Shown: piece by piece, positions 6,562-15,890 of the stretch | Position numbering within the stretch: the stretch's first letter is position 1 | How the letters are laid out: each line of letters opens with the position of its first letter | Assembly (NCBI GenBank): GCA_001802455.1 | Contig: MGXZ01000002.1 | Span: 1 to 64,000 of the forward strand | Source of the DNA: Gammaproteobacteria bacterium RIFCSPHIGHO2_12_FULL_39_24 | GTDB lineage: Bacteria > Pseudomonadota > Gammaproteobacteria > Coxiellales > Coxiellaceae | DNA length: 64,000 nucleotides | Direction of reading: 5' to 3' | Position numbers and translations under genes: made by a program | Notes under the pieces: model-generated | Told to the model about the DNA's origin: nothing | What the model saw: the letters and a program-made list of their open reading frames with translations, nothing else | The model's database searches: none

Positions 6562-7738
6562 TGGTGTTGCCCATGGCGCGATTCACTAATTTTTTTTTGA
6601 TGGGATGCATTAAATCCGTGGTTAATAATCCCAGTCCGCGTAAGTTGCCAATAAAAGGTAGCTCAAAAATAGAGGTTAATGAGTTGGTGACACAAAAAAT
6701 AGCTTGTTGGTGATCATTAATTTGTTCTTCATATTTTTTTAACAAAGACCATTCCTCGATACGTTTATTATTTTTTTTAGCCTTCATTAAAATATTCGCC
6801 AATATCGCCACATCATGCAGACCCAAATTAAATCCTTGCGCCGCAACGGGATAAATTGTGTGTGCCGCATTGCCGAGCAACACAGCAGATTGTGCAATTT
6901 GTTTTTTTGCAATCACTGTTTTTAATGGGAATTCAGTGATTTTTTTTGCATCAGCAATCAATAATCGCCCTTCAAATGTTTCTTGCAGAAAATATAAAAT
7001 GGCGTCGTGATTCCAAGCAGCCATTTTTTTTGCAACGCGCGGTGTGATCGTCCAAACCAATTGTGCTTTATTTTTTTCGAATAACGGCAAGAGGGCGAGA
7101 ACACCGCAATTCGTAAATCGTTCGTAAGCGGTATGATTGTGTTGTTCAGATAAAGTTAATTGATAAATGTGTGCAACATCGCCCGATTTTTTTTCTGCGT
7201 GATTTATTTTTAATAATTCACGACAATGTGACTGTGTGCCGTCTGCTGCAACCAATAAATCAGCAAAAATAGTTTCATCTCCATTATTTGTTTTTATTTT
7301 TATATCAACACCGTTTACATGATTATTTATTTTTTCTATTGTCTGAATTGACGTGACAGTGATATTTTTTCGACTGGCAGCGTGTTGATATAAAGCGAGT
7401 TGTAAAACAGAAAAAGGGACAACGAATCCGAGCGCGGGAATATTTTCTTCTTTTGCTGAAAAATGAGTAACGCCTAATTTTCCTTTTTCAGAAACGTGTA
7501 CCGATAAAATGGGACACGCGTTTTTTTCTAATTCACTCCAAACACCAAGGGTATTTAAAATGCGATAGCTGCCGTAAGATAATGAAATCGGTCGCGAATG
7601 GGTGTTGGCTTGTGACAACACATCGGGTAAATGATTTTCTAAAATTCGAATTGAAAAATCAGCCTGCGCAATGCTGAGCGCAAAACTCGTGCCAATCAAT
7701 CCGGCGCCCACAATGACAATATCTGATTTTTTACTCAT
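6548..7738 (-). CDS. ubiH: 2-octaprenyl-6-methoxyphenyl hydroxylase UbiH
   Basis: A 396-residue FAD monooxygenase for a ubiquinone ring hydroxylation. Motifs: VGAGLIGTSFALS at residues ~9-21, LVAADGTQSHCRELL, GNAAHTIYPVAAQGFNLGLHDVA, and a C-terminus (FCVTNSLTSIFELPFIGNLRGLGL) matching UbiH better than UbiI/F. The reading frame is open upstream to 7840, but the family alignment and the need for a divergent promoter region place the start at ATG 7738 (MSKKSD). Upstream and divergent is the aminopeptidase P gene. This keeps the pepP-ubiH-ubiI association of E. coli with an inverted pepP-like gene. Confidence 0.92.
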   Translation of the reverse strand: MSKKSDIVIVGAGLIGTSFALSIAQADFSIRILENHLPDVLSQANTHSRPISLSYGSYRILNTLGVWSELEKNACPILSVHVSEKGKLGVTHFSAKEENIPALGFVVPFSVLQLALYQHAASRKNITVTSIQTIEKINNHVNGVDIKIKTNNGDETIFADLLVAADGTQSHCRELLKINHAEKKSGDVAHIYQLTLSEQHNHTAYERFTNCGVLALLPLFEKNKAQLVWTITPRVAKKMAAWNHDAILYFLQETFEGRLLIADAKKITEFPLKTVIAKKQIAQSAVLLGNAAHTIYPVAAQGFNLGLHDVAILANILMKAKKNNKRIEEWSLLKKYEEQINDHQQAIFCVTNSLTSIFELPFIGNLRGLGLLTTDLMHPIKKKLVNRAMGNTNEKI

Positions 7739-7811
7739 CGTTTTTATGTACAGTTTATTATTTTTAGTGCGCGAGTATGGTAACATATTTTTTAAAAAGT
7801 GAGATTTTGCA

Positions 7812-9596
7812 ATGAAATCAGTTTCAGAAAAATTAACCAAGCTAAGACAATTGATGGCAGATAAAAATATTGATTTTTATTATGTACCAACACGCGATGA
7901 TCACAATAATGAATATGTGCCGCCACATTGGCAGCGTCGTCCGTGGTTAACTCATTTCACAGGATCTTATGGTGAAGCATTGGTCGGTTTAGAAAAAGCA
8001 TATTTATGGACTGATCCACGTTACACCCTTCAAGCAGAACAAGAATTAGATTTAACTGAATTTCAACTCATGAAGCAATTACAAGGTGTTGCAGCGCCGG
8101 TGAGTGTGTGGCTGGGAGAGAATGCATTTAACTGCACTGTGGGTGTTGATCCGAGTGTGTTGAGTATGGCACAACGTCGTCAGTGGAGTGCGGTGTTATC
8201 AAATGCGCACAGTGAATTAATGGCTATACCTGACAATTTGGTTGATGCAATCTGGAATGATCAACCTTTATTGGAATTAAATCGCATACAAATTCTTGAT
8301 GTAAAATACACAGGATTTTCCGTATCAGAAAAATTAGAACGTGTACGTGATGCGATGAAAACAGTGGGTGCGGATGCGTTGGTGATTTCGCAATTAGATG
8401 AAACTGCATGGCTCTACAATATTCGCGGCAATGATGTTCCTTATAATCCACTGGTGATTAGTTATGCCATCGTTACGATGGAAGAAGCCTTTTTATTTGT
8501 TAATTTAGAGTGCGTTGACGAATCTGATTTCTCTTATTTTGCGGAACAAAATATTGCGCTTGAGCCTTATGATCAATTTCAAGAAACGCTGCAGCAATTA
8601 GAGGGTAATGTTTGGGTTGATCCGGCAACAACCAGTTGGTGGGTGGAATTGCAGTTAGATCAAACTTTTTTAATTGAAAAACCATCGCCAATTTTATTAA
8701 TGAAAGCCATTAAAAATGAAACGGAATTAGCGGGCATGCGTGAAGCGCATCGTATCGATGCAATCGCTGTTGTGAAATTTTTACAGTGGATTGAAAAACA
8801 CTGGCGTGATGGTGTGAATGAAATTTCAGCAAGCGAACAATTAGAAAAATTTCGTCGCGATGATGAACGTTGTTTGGATCTGAGTTTCCCGACGATTTGT
8901 GGTTTTGCGGATCATGGTGCGATTGTTCACTATCATGCTTCAGAAGAAACAAATTATGAAATTGATGATCAAGCAATGTTGCTGGTTGATTCGGGTGCGC
9001 AGTATTTTGAAGGCACGACTGATATCACGCGTACTATTCATTTAGGAGAACCCACCGCGGAACAAAAAAGAGATTACACGTTGGTGTTGAAAGGGCATCT
9101 TGCATTACGCCATATTCCTTTTCCACACGGTGCTTGTGGCGAACATGTTAATACCATTGCACGTATTCCACTGTGGACGAATGGATTGGATTTTGGTCAT
9201 GGCACAGGACATGGTGTTGGGTGTTATTTGTGTGTGCATGAAGGTCCGCAACGAATTGCGTATGGCGCATCGGGTGTGCCGCTAAAACCTGGCATGATTG
9301 TGAGTAACGAACCCGGTTTATATCTGACTGGACAATATGGCATTCGCATCGAAAATGTCTGTGAAATTGTGGAGAAAATTGCGGCGGATGAAAGTCGTTC
9401 TGGTAATGGTCCTTTTTATGGATTAGCTGATTTGACGATGGTGCCTTATGCGCGAAAATTAATTGATATTCATTTGCTCGCGCCACAAGAAATACAATGG
9501 ATTAATGACTATCATCACGACATTTATCATTTTATCGTAGAAGATTTGCCATCAGAGGTTCGTGAGTGGTTGAAGGAGGCGACGGCACCGTTGTAG
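7812..9596 (+). CDS. pepP: Xaa-Pro aminopeptidase, M24 family (long form)
   Basis: A 594-residue metallopeptidase that removes N-terminal residues before proline. It has two creatinase-like N-terminal domains (~residues 5-300) and a C-terminal pita-bread catalytic domain. Metal ligands are visible: Asp in LLVDSGAQY and TTDITRT, His in GTGHGVGCYLCVHEG, Glu in SNEPGLYLTG and in IRIENVCEI. A further conserved His is in ADHGAIVHYHA. The length matches the long three-domain form (about 600 residues, as in eukaryotic cytosolic XPNPEP1) rather than the 440-residue E. coli PepP. It is divergent from ubiH across a 73-bp spacer. No TM or signal is seen, so it is cytoplasmic. Confidence 0.93.
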   Translation: MKSVSEKLTKLRQLMADKNIDFYYVPTRDDHNNEYVPPHWQRRPWLTHFTGSYGEALVGLEKAYLWTDPRYTLQAEQELDLTEFQLMKQLQGVAAPVSVWLGENAFNCTVGVDPSVLSMAQRRQWSAVLSNAHSELMAIPDNLVDAIWNDQPLLELNRIQILDVKYTGFSVSEKLERVRDAMKTVGADALVISQLDETAWLYNIRGNDVPYNPLVISYAIVTMEEAFLFVNLECVDESDFSYFAEQNIALEPYDQFQETLQQLEGNVWVDPATTSWWVELQLDQTFLIEKPSPILLMKAIKNETELAGMREAHRIDAIAVVKFLQWIEKHWRDGVNEISASEQLEKFRRDDERCLDLSFPTICGFADHGAIVHYHASEETNYEIDDQAMLLVDSGAQYFEGTTDITRTIHLGEPTAEQKRDYTLVLKGHLALRHIPFPHGACGEHVNTIARIPLWTNGLDFGHGTGHGVGCYLCVHEGPQRIAYGASGVPLKPGMIVSNEPGLYLTGQYGIRIENVCEIVEKIAADESRSGNGPFYGLADLTMVPYARKLIDIHLLAPQEIQWINDYHHDIYHFIVEDLPSEVREWLKEATAPL

Positions 9597-9635
9597 AATG
9601 AAAAATGAAACTAGTTTTATTGTCAAGGAAGACCA

Positions 9636-9839
9636 ATGAACTCAACTGAACTGGATCATTTGGGATTGCAGATTGATCATATGATGCATATGATCGAAAC
9701 TCTGCAATTAGAGAATGCAACACTGCGACAAAAAATAGCGGTGCACATTCAAGAGCGTGCGCGATTGCAGCACATTCATCAGCGTGCAACCAAGCAGGTC
9801 AGACAAGTCATCAAGCAAATCAAGGAAGAATTATCATGA
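9636..9839 (+). CDS. TIGR02449 family coiled-coil protein
   Basis: A 67-residue, almost entirely helical protein with heptad-like leucines (LDHLGLQIDHMMHMIETLQLENATLRQKI). It matches the TIGR02449 small-protein family that sits directly before zapA in many gammaproteobacteria. It resembles ZapB in size and coiled-coil style, and a role beside ZapA at the division site is an inference from position. The ribosome site AAGGAAG is 6 nt before the ATG. Its stop overlaps the zapA start (ATGA), so the two are translationally coupled. Confidence 0.85.
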   Translation: MNSTELDHLGLQIDHMMHMIETLQLENATLRQKIAVHIQERARLQHIHQRATKQVRQVIKQIKEELS

Positions 9840-10147
9840 GCAACGATCACATACTGGCTATTACTGTTTTCGATCGTACGTATCAAATCAAATGCCCCCC
9901 AGAAGAAGTAGCGCAATTACAAGAAGCAGCGCAATATCTGAATTCACTTATGCGAAAAATGAGTCAGTCGAGTCAGTCGGTCAATATAGAACGTTTGTCT
10001 GTAGTGGCAGCGCTTAATATTTCACAAGAATTACTGACTTATAAAAATCAAAAAAATGCTTATATCGATGCCATGCATGAGCAAATTAAAACAATGCAAC
10101 GACGCATTCAGAAATTTCTCGGAGCAAAGGAAGAAGTGGAGGTGTGA
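9836..10147 (+). CDS. zapA: Cell division protein ZapA
   Basis: A 103-residue ZapA homologue, the FtsZ-bundling protein that stabilises the Z ring. The N-terminal domain has the typical ITVFDRTYQIKCPPEEVAQLQEAAQYLN pattern, followed by a long C-terminal helix (LSVVAALNISQELLTYKNQ) for tetramer formation. It overlaps its upstream partner by 4 nt and the downstream ygfA by 4 nt (GTGA), forming a tight three-gene operon. The 6S RNA gene found between zapA and ygfA in many relatives cannot fit here. Confidence 0.95.
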   Translation: MSNDHILAITVFDRTYQIKCPPEEVAQLQEAAQYLNSLMRKMSQSSQSVNIERLSVVAALNISQELLTYKNQKNAYIDAMHEQIKTMQRRIQKFLGAKEEVEV

Positions 10148-10743
10148 GAAAAAAAATTCGCGATTATCGTAAAAATTTATCGCTTCATCAAGTTCAGACC
10201 ATTTCAAAAAAAATTTCGGATAAGATTATTCAGCTTCCCGAATTCGTTAATAGCAAAAAAATTGCTGGTTATATTTCAGATGAAAATGAAATTGATCTTT
10301 TCTATTTAATTTCACACACACGCGAATGCAATAAATTATTATACTTGCCCGTGATCTCAGCGAATCATCAATTAGATTTTTATTTAATTGATTCAACTAC
10401 GCAATTTATTAAAAATAAATTTGGCATGGATGAACCGGTTGTTGATCATCAGCAGGCTATTTTGCCTGAAAAATTAGATTTAATATTAATTCCGTTGGTT
10501 GCTTTCGATATTCATTGCAATCGGTTGGGTCGCGGCGCAGGTTACTATGATCGCACGCTCGCATTTGCAAAAAATAAATCAATACCGCAACGACCAACGC
10601 TAATTGGCGCGGCGTATGAATTTCAAAAAGTAGACAATATTATTCCAGAAAGTTGGGATGTGCCGATGGATTATGTTGTGACGGAAGAGCAGATATACCA
10701 AAACCACACTCCACGCCATCGCACCCAGCATGCTATTTCTTAA
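10144..10743 (+). CDS. ygfA: 5-formyltetrahydrofolate cyclo-ligase
   Basis: A 199-residue 5-FTHF cyclo-ligase, which converts 5-formyl-THF to 5,10-methenyl-THF with ATP. The family signature LGRGAGYYDRTL is at residues ~130-141, and the basic N-terminus MRKKIRDYRKNLS is typical. The start is GTG overlapping the zapA stop. The conserved core ends near DVPMDYVVTEEQIYQ (residue ~183). The last 16 residues look like a read-on tail, and the last 144 nt lie antisense to the convergent DUF6580 gene. Folate one-carbon metabolism links it to folA and the gcv genes elsewhere in this window. Confidence 0.93.
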   Translation: MRKKIRDYRKNLSLHQVQTISKKISDKIIQLPEFVNSKKIAGYISDENEIDLFYLISHTRECNKLLYLPVISANHQLDFYLIDSTTQFIKNKFGMDEPVVDHQQAILPEKLDLILIPLVAFDIHCNRLGRGAGYYDRTLAFAKNKSIPQRPTLIGAAYEFQKVDNIIPESWDVPMDYVVTEEQIYQNHTPRHRTQHAIS

Positions 10744-11169
10744 AAACGGTAATGCCGCGATATAACAATTTAATAATCCTTGCGCTGTGTGTGCATACAA
10801 TGCGGTGGTGATCCAAGTTCCAAAATCCGTCCACACCCAAAAAATAACAGCAGAAAAAGCAGAATACAAAATCGCATTTAATATAGTTGATTTTTTTGAA
10901 AATAAAAATCCGATCACGGCAACCATTAACCATCCTGAATAGGTAAATAGTGTCCACGATCCAAAAACAGCATAGTGAAATAAAAAATGCAAAATAAAAT
11001 CAGATAAAAATAAAGTAATCAGGATAATTAAAAACGAAAAACGTTTTGAGAAAACAATGGGTGCCAGTAAACACAGTGACGTGAGTGGGGTGGCATCGGG
11101 AACGTGAATGATCAGTCGCCCGAAAACACCGATCGCAACCCATAATAAAAATAAAAAATAAGCAGGCAT
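10600..11169 (-). CDS. DUF6580-type membrane protein
   Basis: A 189-residue integral membrane protein with about five hydrophobic spans. It starts MPAYFLFLLWVAIGVFGRLI and contains PDATPLTSLCLLAPIVFSKR, SDFILH, and WVWTDFGTWITTALYAHT...LLNCYIAALPFLRNSMLG. These features fit the DUF6580 family (putative small-molecule permease-like proteins related in fold to ECF S components); the function is unknown. AAAGGA lies 7 nt before the ATG. Its 3' 144 nt overlap the ygfA coding sequence tail-to-tail, so the two messages are antisense to each other there. Confidence 0.8.
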   Translation of the reverse strand: MPAYFLFLLWVAIGVFGRLIIHVPDATPLTSLCLLAPIVFSKRFSFLIILITLFLSDFILHFLFHYAVFGSWTLFTYSGWLMVAVIGFLFSKKSTILNAILYSAFSAVIFWVWTDFGTWITTALYAHTAQGLLNCYIAALPFLRNSMLGAMAWSVVLVYLLFRHNIIHRHIPTFWNNIVYFLKFIRRAN

Positions 11170-11230
11170 GATTTTTATCCTTTCTAATACTTGTATTATG
11201 AACGAAACGTACTTACCTGTGCTGAATAAC

Positions 11231-11258
11231 TTACATTTTCCAAAACCAGCGCTATAAT
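11231..11258 (+). promoter_or_regulatory. Sigma70-type promoter of malic enzyme gene
   Basis: TTACAT (11231-11236), a 16-nt spacer and a consensus TATAAT (11253-11258), 36 nt before the malic enzyme ATG. AAGG stands 8 nt before the start codon. Confidence 0.55.
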
Positions 11259-11294
11259 GACCGCAAATTTAATATACATATGTAAGGTCTTTTT

Positions 11295-12692
11295 ATGACG
11301 ATCAATGTTAGCCATTCTTACACGATTCGAATTGTTCTGCCACAACGTGGAAATACATTTGCGAATGTGCTGTCGGTTATTCATGAATTGGGTGGGCACG
11401 TTGGTGCGATTGATATTGTCAAAACAGAAGATGATTTTATTACACGTGATATTACGATTGAAACACATGGCGAGGATCATGCTAATACGATTCATGATGC
11501 GTTAGAAAAAATTAAAGAAATCGAAGTACGATACATGTCTGATCGTACTTTTATGCTGCATTTAGGCGGAAAAATTGAAATAAAAAGTAAAGTGTCGGTT
11601 TCACATCGAGATGATTTGTCAATGGTGTACACGCCAGGCGTGGCACGTGTGTGTATGGCGATTCATGATTCACCTGAAAAAGCATTTAATTTGACGATTA
11701 AGAAAAATACGGTTGCGATTGTGTCAGATGGCACTGCTGTGTTGGGTTTGGGCGACATTGGTCCGCTGGCGGCGATGCCGGTGATGGAGGGTAAAGCAAT
11801 GTTGTTTAAAGAATTTGGTAACGTCGATGCCTTCCCTATTTGTCTCGCAACAAAAAATACTGAGGAAGTGATTCAAGCAGTCAAAATGATTGCACCCAGT
11901 TTTGGTGGGATTAATTTAGAAGATATTTCAGCGCCGCGTTGTTTTGAAATTGAAAATCGTTTACGCCAAGAATTGGATATCCCTGTTTTTCATGACGATC
12001 AACATGGAACCGCAGCGGTGATGACGGCTGCACTCATTAATTCGCTTAAAATTGTTAAGAAAAAAATGGGCGATCTAAAAGTAGTATTTAACGGTGTGGG
12101 TGCAGCAGGAACAGCGTGCACGAATATGCTGCTAGATTTGGGTGTAAAAAATATTATTGGCTGTGATCGCAAGGGTGCGCTGCACAAATCACGCATTGAT
12201 TTAGATAAAACGAAAAAAGAATATGTTGCAAAAACCAATCCACATAATGAAATAGGATCGATTCATGATGTATTGAGCGGTGCAGATGTATTTGTTGGAT
12301 TATCTGCACCGAATATTTTAACCATAATCGATTTGCAAAAAATGAATAAAGATCCGATTGTGTTTGCGATGGCCAATCCTGATCCTGAAATTATGCCTGA
12401 AATTGCTAATTCCCATGTTGCGATCATGGCAACGGGTCGCAGTGATTATCCCAATCAAATAAATAATTTGCTTGCATTCCCCGGCATTTTTCGCGGCGCA
12501 TTGGATTGTCGTGCAACGGATATCAATGCAGAAATGAAATTGGCCGCGGCATACGCGATTGCCCATTGTGTTGATGAAAAAGCATTGTCACGCGATTATA
12601 TTATTCCCAGTGTATTTAATCCGGCTGTTGCACCAGCAGTCGCAGCCGCCGTGATTGAGGCAGCAAAGAAGACGGGTGTGATGAGGAAGTAA
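11295..12692 (+). CDS. NAD(P)-malic enzyme with N-terminal ACT domain
   Basis: A 465-residue malic enzyme that oxidatively decarboxylates malate to pyruvate. An ACT-like regulatory domain (residues ~1-80, HSYTIRIVLPQRGNTFANVLSVIHELGGHVGAIDIV) precedes the catalytic part. Catalytic signatures are MVYTPGVARVC, VSDGTAVLGLGDIGPLAAMPVMEGK, FHDDQHGTAAV and the nucleotide-binding GVGAAGTACTN. The short two-part layout resembles the small malic enzymes of Gram-positive bacteria rather than the large MaeB with its phosphotransacetylase domain. The ACT domain suggests control by a small ligand, identity unknown. NAD versus NADP use is not decided here. Confidence 0.92.
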   Translation: MTINVSHSYTIRIVLPQRGNTFANVLSVIHELGGHVGAIDIVKTEDDFITRDITIETHGEDHANTIHDALEKIKEIEVRYMSDRTFMLHLGGKIEIKSKVSVSHRDDLSMVYTPGVARVCMAIHDSPEKAFNLTIKKNTVAIVSDGTAVLGLGDIGPLAAMPVMEGKAMLFKEFGNVDAFPICLATKNTEEVIQAVKMIAPSFGGINLEDISAPRCFEIENRLRQELDIPVFHDDQHGTAAVMTAALINSLKIVKKKMGDLKVVFNGVGAAGTACTNMLLDLGVKNIIGCDRKGALHKSRIDLDKTKKEYVAKTNPHNEIGSIHDVLSGADVFVGLSAPNILTIIDLQKMNKDPIVFAMANPDPEIMPEIANSHVAIMATGRSDYPNQINNLLAFPGIFRGALDCRATDINAEMKLAAAYAIAHCVDEKALSRDYIIPSVFNPAVAPAVAAAVIEAAKKTGVMRK

Positions 12693-12752
12693 AGGTATCA
12701 GGTATTGGGTATCGGTGATAGCATTTAATAACAGATCCCAGTAGGAGCATGG

Positions 12753-14351
12753 ATGCAACCCATTTTAACCATTCCAAAACTAGACATCGTTTTTGAAGCA
12801 GAAAATAAGCCATATCCTGTCGTTTCCAATTTTCAATTATCATTACAGTGCGGTCAATGTGTTGGGCTGGTGGGCGAATCCGGCAGTGGAAAAACGATTT
12901 CAGCATTATCCATTTTGCAATTATTACCGCCAACAGCACGCGTGAGTCAAGACAGTAACATTATTTTCCATGAAAAAAACTTACTCGATTTTTCTGAAAA
13001 ACAAATGCGTCATGTGCGTGGAAAATGCATCAGCATGATTTTTCAAGATGCGATGACCGCATTTAATCCTGTGCTCACCATTGGTCAGCAACTGCATGAA
13101 ACCATTCGACTGCATTTACGATTCAATAAACGAGAAAATAAATTACGTGCATTATTTTTATTGGAGCAAGTTGGTATTGAGGATATATCGCGTTGTTATG
13201 ATGCTTATCCATTTGAGTTGTCTGGCGGTATGCGGCAACGCGCCATGATTGCGATGGCGATTGCTGCGGAGCCTGATATTATTATTGCAGATGAACCCAC
13301 CACAGCGCTGGATGTCACCATTCAAAAACAGATAATTGATTTATTAATTGATTTAAAAAATAAAAAAAATTGTGCGTTTTTATTTATTGGGCATGATTTG
13401 TCGATAGTGAAAAAAATGGCAGATGAGGTTATTGTCTTAAAAGAAGGAAAAATAGTTGAAAAAAACAATGCAACACTTTTTTTTCAAAAACCACACCATC
13501 CTTATAGTCAATTATTGTTTGATGCAATATTGCCGCTGACGCCTGAGAAAAAAAATAAAATCACATCAGATAGTTTGCTGACAGTAAATCAGTTAAAAGT
13601 GTATTTTCCGATTCGATCGGGAATACTAAAGCGTACTACTGGTTATGTAAAAGCGGTAGAAAACGCAACATTGACTATTAAAAAAGGCGAAACACTTGCG
13701 TTGGTGGGAGAATCAGGGTCAGGAAAAACGACAACGGCAAAAGGCATTTTGCAACTGATTCACAACACAGATGGAAAAGTTATTTTTGAAAATAATTCGC
13801 TTCCTGATTTATCCTATCGGCAATTACGTCGCCTTAGATCTGATATGCAAATCATTTTTCAAGATCCTTCTTCAGCGCTCAACCCTCGTATGATTATTTT
13901 TGATAGCCTGTGCGAAGGATTATTGATTCAGAAAAAAATAAAAAATAAAAAACAAGCCAATGCAATGGTGGATGACGTTTTAACACAAGTAGAATTGCCA
14001 ACTGAATTTAAAAATCGATATCCGCATGAATTATCGGGCGGTCAACGTCAACGTATTTGCATTGCGCGTGCATTAACGCTTTCGCCGAAATTATTAGTGC
14101 TGGATGAGCCAACCAGCGCATTGGACGTATCAACACAGAAACAAATATTAGCGTTATTAAATAACTTGCAAAATACACTGGGAATTTCTTATTTATTGAT
14201 TACGCACAATTTACCAATCGTTGCTTATTTAGCGCATCGTGTTGCAGTGATGTATCGTGGAGAGATTGTGGAACAGGGTGATGTGTCAGATATATTAACT
14301 GCGCCGCAGCATGCGTACACTCAAAATTTAATGGGATCTGTTTATGCATAA
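12753..14351 (+). CDS. Double ABC ATPase of peptide transporter type
   Basis: A 532-residue protein with two complete ABC ATPase domains, like YejF/GsiA or fused DppD-DppF. Domain 1 (residues ~5-260) has Walker A GESGSGKT, signature LSGGMRQR and Walker B IIIADEPTTALD. Domain 2 (~275-530) has GESGSGKT, LSGGQRQR and LLVLDEPTSALD. Each domain has the HPYSQLL or HAYTQNLMG oligopeptide-transporter tail. It would power import of peptides, but no permease or binding-protein gene is next to it, so partners must lie elsewhere. It overlaps the next gene by 8 nt. Confidence 0.92.
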   Translation: MQPILTIPKLDIVFEAENKPYPVVSNFQLSLQCGQCVGLVGESGSGKTISALSILQLLPPTARVSQDSNIIFHEKNLLDFSEKQMRHVRGKCISMIFQDAMTAFNPVLTIGQQLHETIRLHLRFNKRENKLRALFLLEQVGIEDISRCYDAYPFELSGGMRQRAMIAMAIAAEPDIIIADEPTTALDVTIQKQIIDLLIDLKNKKNCAFLFIGHDLSIVKKMADEVIVLKEGKIVEKNNATLFFQKPHHPYSQLLFDAILPLTPEKKNKITSDSLLTVNQLKVYFPIRSGILKRTTGYVKAVENATLTIKKGETLALVGESGSGKTTTAKGILQLIHNTDGKVIFENNSLPDLSYRQLRRLRSDMQIIFQDPSSALNPRMIIFDSLCEGLLIQKKIKNKKQANAMVDDVLTQVELPTEFKNRYPHELSGGQRQRICIARALTLSPKLLVLDEPTSALDVSTQKQILALLNNLQNTLGISYLLITHNLPIVAYLAHRVAVMYRGEIVEQGDVSDILTAPQHAYTQNLMGSVYA

Positions 14352-15369
14352 CTATATTTTGTTTGAAGAAAAAAATCAGATTGGAAAAATTACGTTAAAT
14401 AGATCGCCCGCATTAAATGCGTTAAACCACGCCATGTTTGTGGCCTTGTATCAGAAGCTAACGAGTTGGAAAAATAATTCGGCAATAAAATTAATATTGA
14501 TTCGTTCCAACTCTGAAAAAGCATTTTGTGCGGGCGGTGATATCAGGGCAATTTATGAGAATAAACATCAGTCAATGGATGTGGTGAATGGGTATTTTCG
14601 TCTTGAGTACGAAATTGATCGCATGATTTTTCATTATCATAAGCCAACTGTTGCGCTGATGCATGGCATTACCATGGGTGGGGGCGTTGGTATTTCATTA
14701 TATGCCTCACATTGTGTAGCAGCAGATAATTTGCGATGGGCAATGCCAGAAACAACGATAGGATTTTTTCCTGATGTGGGCGCCACTTATTATTTAAGTC
14801 GATTGCCCGATTTTATTGGTGTGTATTTAGCATTAACGGGTAATGCCATTGATGCTGAAACCGCATTGCACTTAAATTTAATTAAGAAAATTATTGCTTA
14901 TGATCAATTTGATGCGGTTGAGCAAGCCTTGATGAATGCTGATGGCGATATCGAAAATCACACTGTGGTTTCCGTTATTTTGGAAAAATTTTCAAAGAAA
15001 ATAGCAGATCAGAAAAATTATTTACCTAATGAAAAGATTAAAAAATATTTTCAATATAATACTGTTGAGCGAATAATCGATACTTTGCAGGAAGATAAAT
15101 GTGATTGGGCGCAAGAAACCGTATCTACCTTGTTGCGGCGATCGCCAACCAGTTTGAAAGTAACTTTAAAACAATTACAATGGGCAAAAGAAAAAACATT
15201 TGATGAAGTCATTGCGATGGATAATAAAATTGCTCGCGTGATGTTACAGCGCCATGATTTTTTTGAAGGGGTTCGCGCAGCGATTATTGATAAAGATAAA
15301 AAACCACGGTGGGAGCCGAATAAACTGGCAGAGGTTAGCGATAAAGAGGTTGATTTGTATTTTAATTAG
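14344..15369 (+). CDS. 3-hydroxyisobutyryl-CoA hydrolase family protein
   Basis: A 341-residue crotonase-fold enzyme. The oxyanion-hole segments are AFCAGGDIRAIYE and HGITMGGGVGIS, and the family-specific AMPETTIGFFPDVGATYYLSRLP region and C-terminal RHDFFEGVRAAIIDKDKKPRWEP are typical of 3-hydroxyisobutyryl-CoA hydrolases of valine breakdown. Plain enoyl-CoA hydratases are about 260 residues and lack this C-terminal part. The start overlaps the ABC ATPase stop. The 3' end overlaps the convergent ctaG stop by 4 nt. No other valine-pathway gene is nearby, so the in vivo substrate is not certain. Confidence 0.88.
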   Translation: MHNYILFEEKNQIGKITLNRSPALNALNHAMFVALYQKLTSWKNNSAIKLILIRSNSEKAFCAGGDIRAIYENKHQSMDVVNGYFRLEYEIDRMIFHYHKPTVALMHGITMGGGVGISLYASHCVAADNLRWAMPETTIGFFPDVGATYYLSRLPDFIGVYLALTGNAIDAETALHLNLIKKIIAYDQFDAVEQALMNADGDIENHTVVSVILEKFSKKIADQKNYLPNEKIKKYFQYNTVERIIDTLQEDKCDWAQETVSTLLRRSPTSLKVTLKQLQWAKEKTFDEVIAMDNKIARVMLQRHDFFEGVRAAIIDKDKKPRWEPNKLAEVSDKEVDLYFN

Positions 15370-15890
15370 TTGTTATCAGTATACATTGTATATAACAACG
15401 TTATCTCATGAATATTTTTCGGCAGCTGCGGATCAATATAAAAAATAACCGGCATTTTTATTTCTTGATGAGGTTGCAAGGTTTGTTTTCGAAAGCAAAA
15501 ACATTCTATTTTTTTAAAATAATTTCCCGCAATACCGGGTGTGACACTGGGTACTGCTTGCGCCGTTATCGTTTCATTTGAATTATTTTTCGCAATATAA
15601 AATATAGTTTGATTTTCACCGGGATGAATGTTGATTTGTTTTTGTTGCGGATATAATTGCCATGGTAATGTTGTATTCACGTTTGCTAGAAATTGAATGG
15701 TAATGCTTCGTGACACATCTATTTTTTTTGATTCTGTTGTAGCAGTTGAATTTGTTTTTCCTGTAATGCCGAATGTTTTACAAATTAAATTGTAAAAAGG
15801 TATTAGCATAAATGAAAATGCGAACATGAAAAGACACGTAAAAATTAAAATGATCAATAATTTCTTATTTTTGTTTTTCATGTTTTCCAC
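15366..15890 (-). CDS. ctaG: Cytochrome c oxidase assembly protein CtaG/Cox11
   Basis: A 174-residue copper chaperone that delivers copper to the CuB centre of oxidase subunit I. It has one N-terminal membrane span ([27 protein letters not shown]) and a periplasmic Cox11 domain with the copper-binding CFCF in [14 protein letters not shown]. The start overlaps the end of ctaD by 13 nt, so it is translated as part of ctaC-ctaD-ctaG. In many relatives ctaE follows; here ctaE lies some 30 kb away next to pilT. Confidence 0.93.
   Translation of the reverse strand: MENMKNKNKKLLIILIFTCLFMFAFSFMLIPFYNLICKTFGITGKTNSTATTESKKIDVSRSITIQFLANVNTTLPWQLYPQQKQINIHPGENQTIFYIAKNNSNETITAQAVPSVTPGIAGNYFKKIECFCFRKQTLQPHQEIKMPVIFYIDPQLPKNIHEITLLYTMYTDNN

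Noticed and set aside
9148-9486. His-rich 112-codon minus-strand frame
   Set aside because: It is antisense to the catalytic domain of aminopeptidase P; the His content comes from reverse reading of frequent codons.
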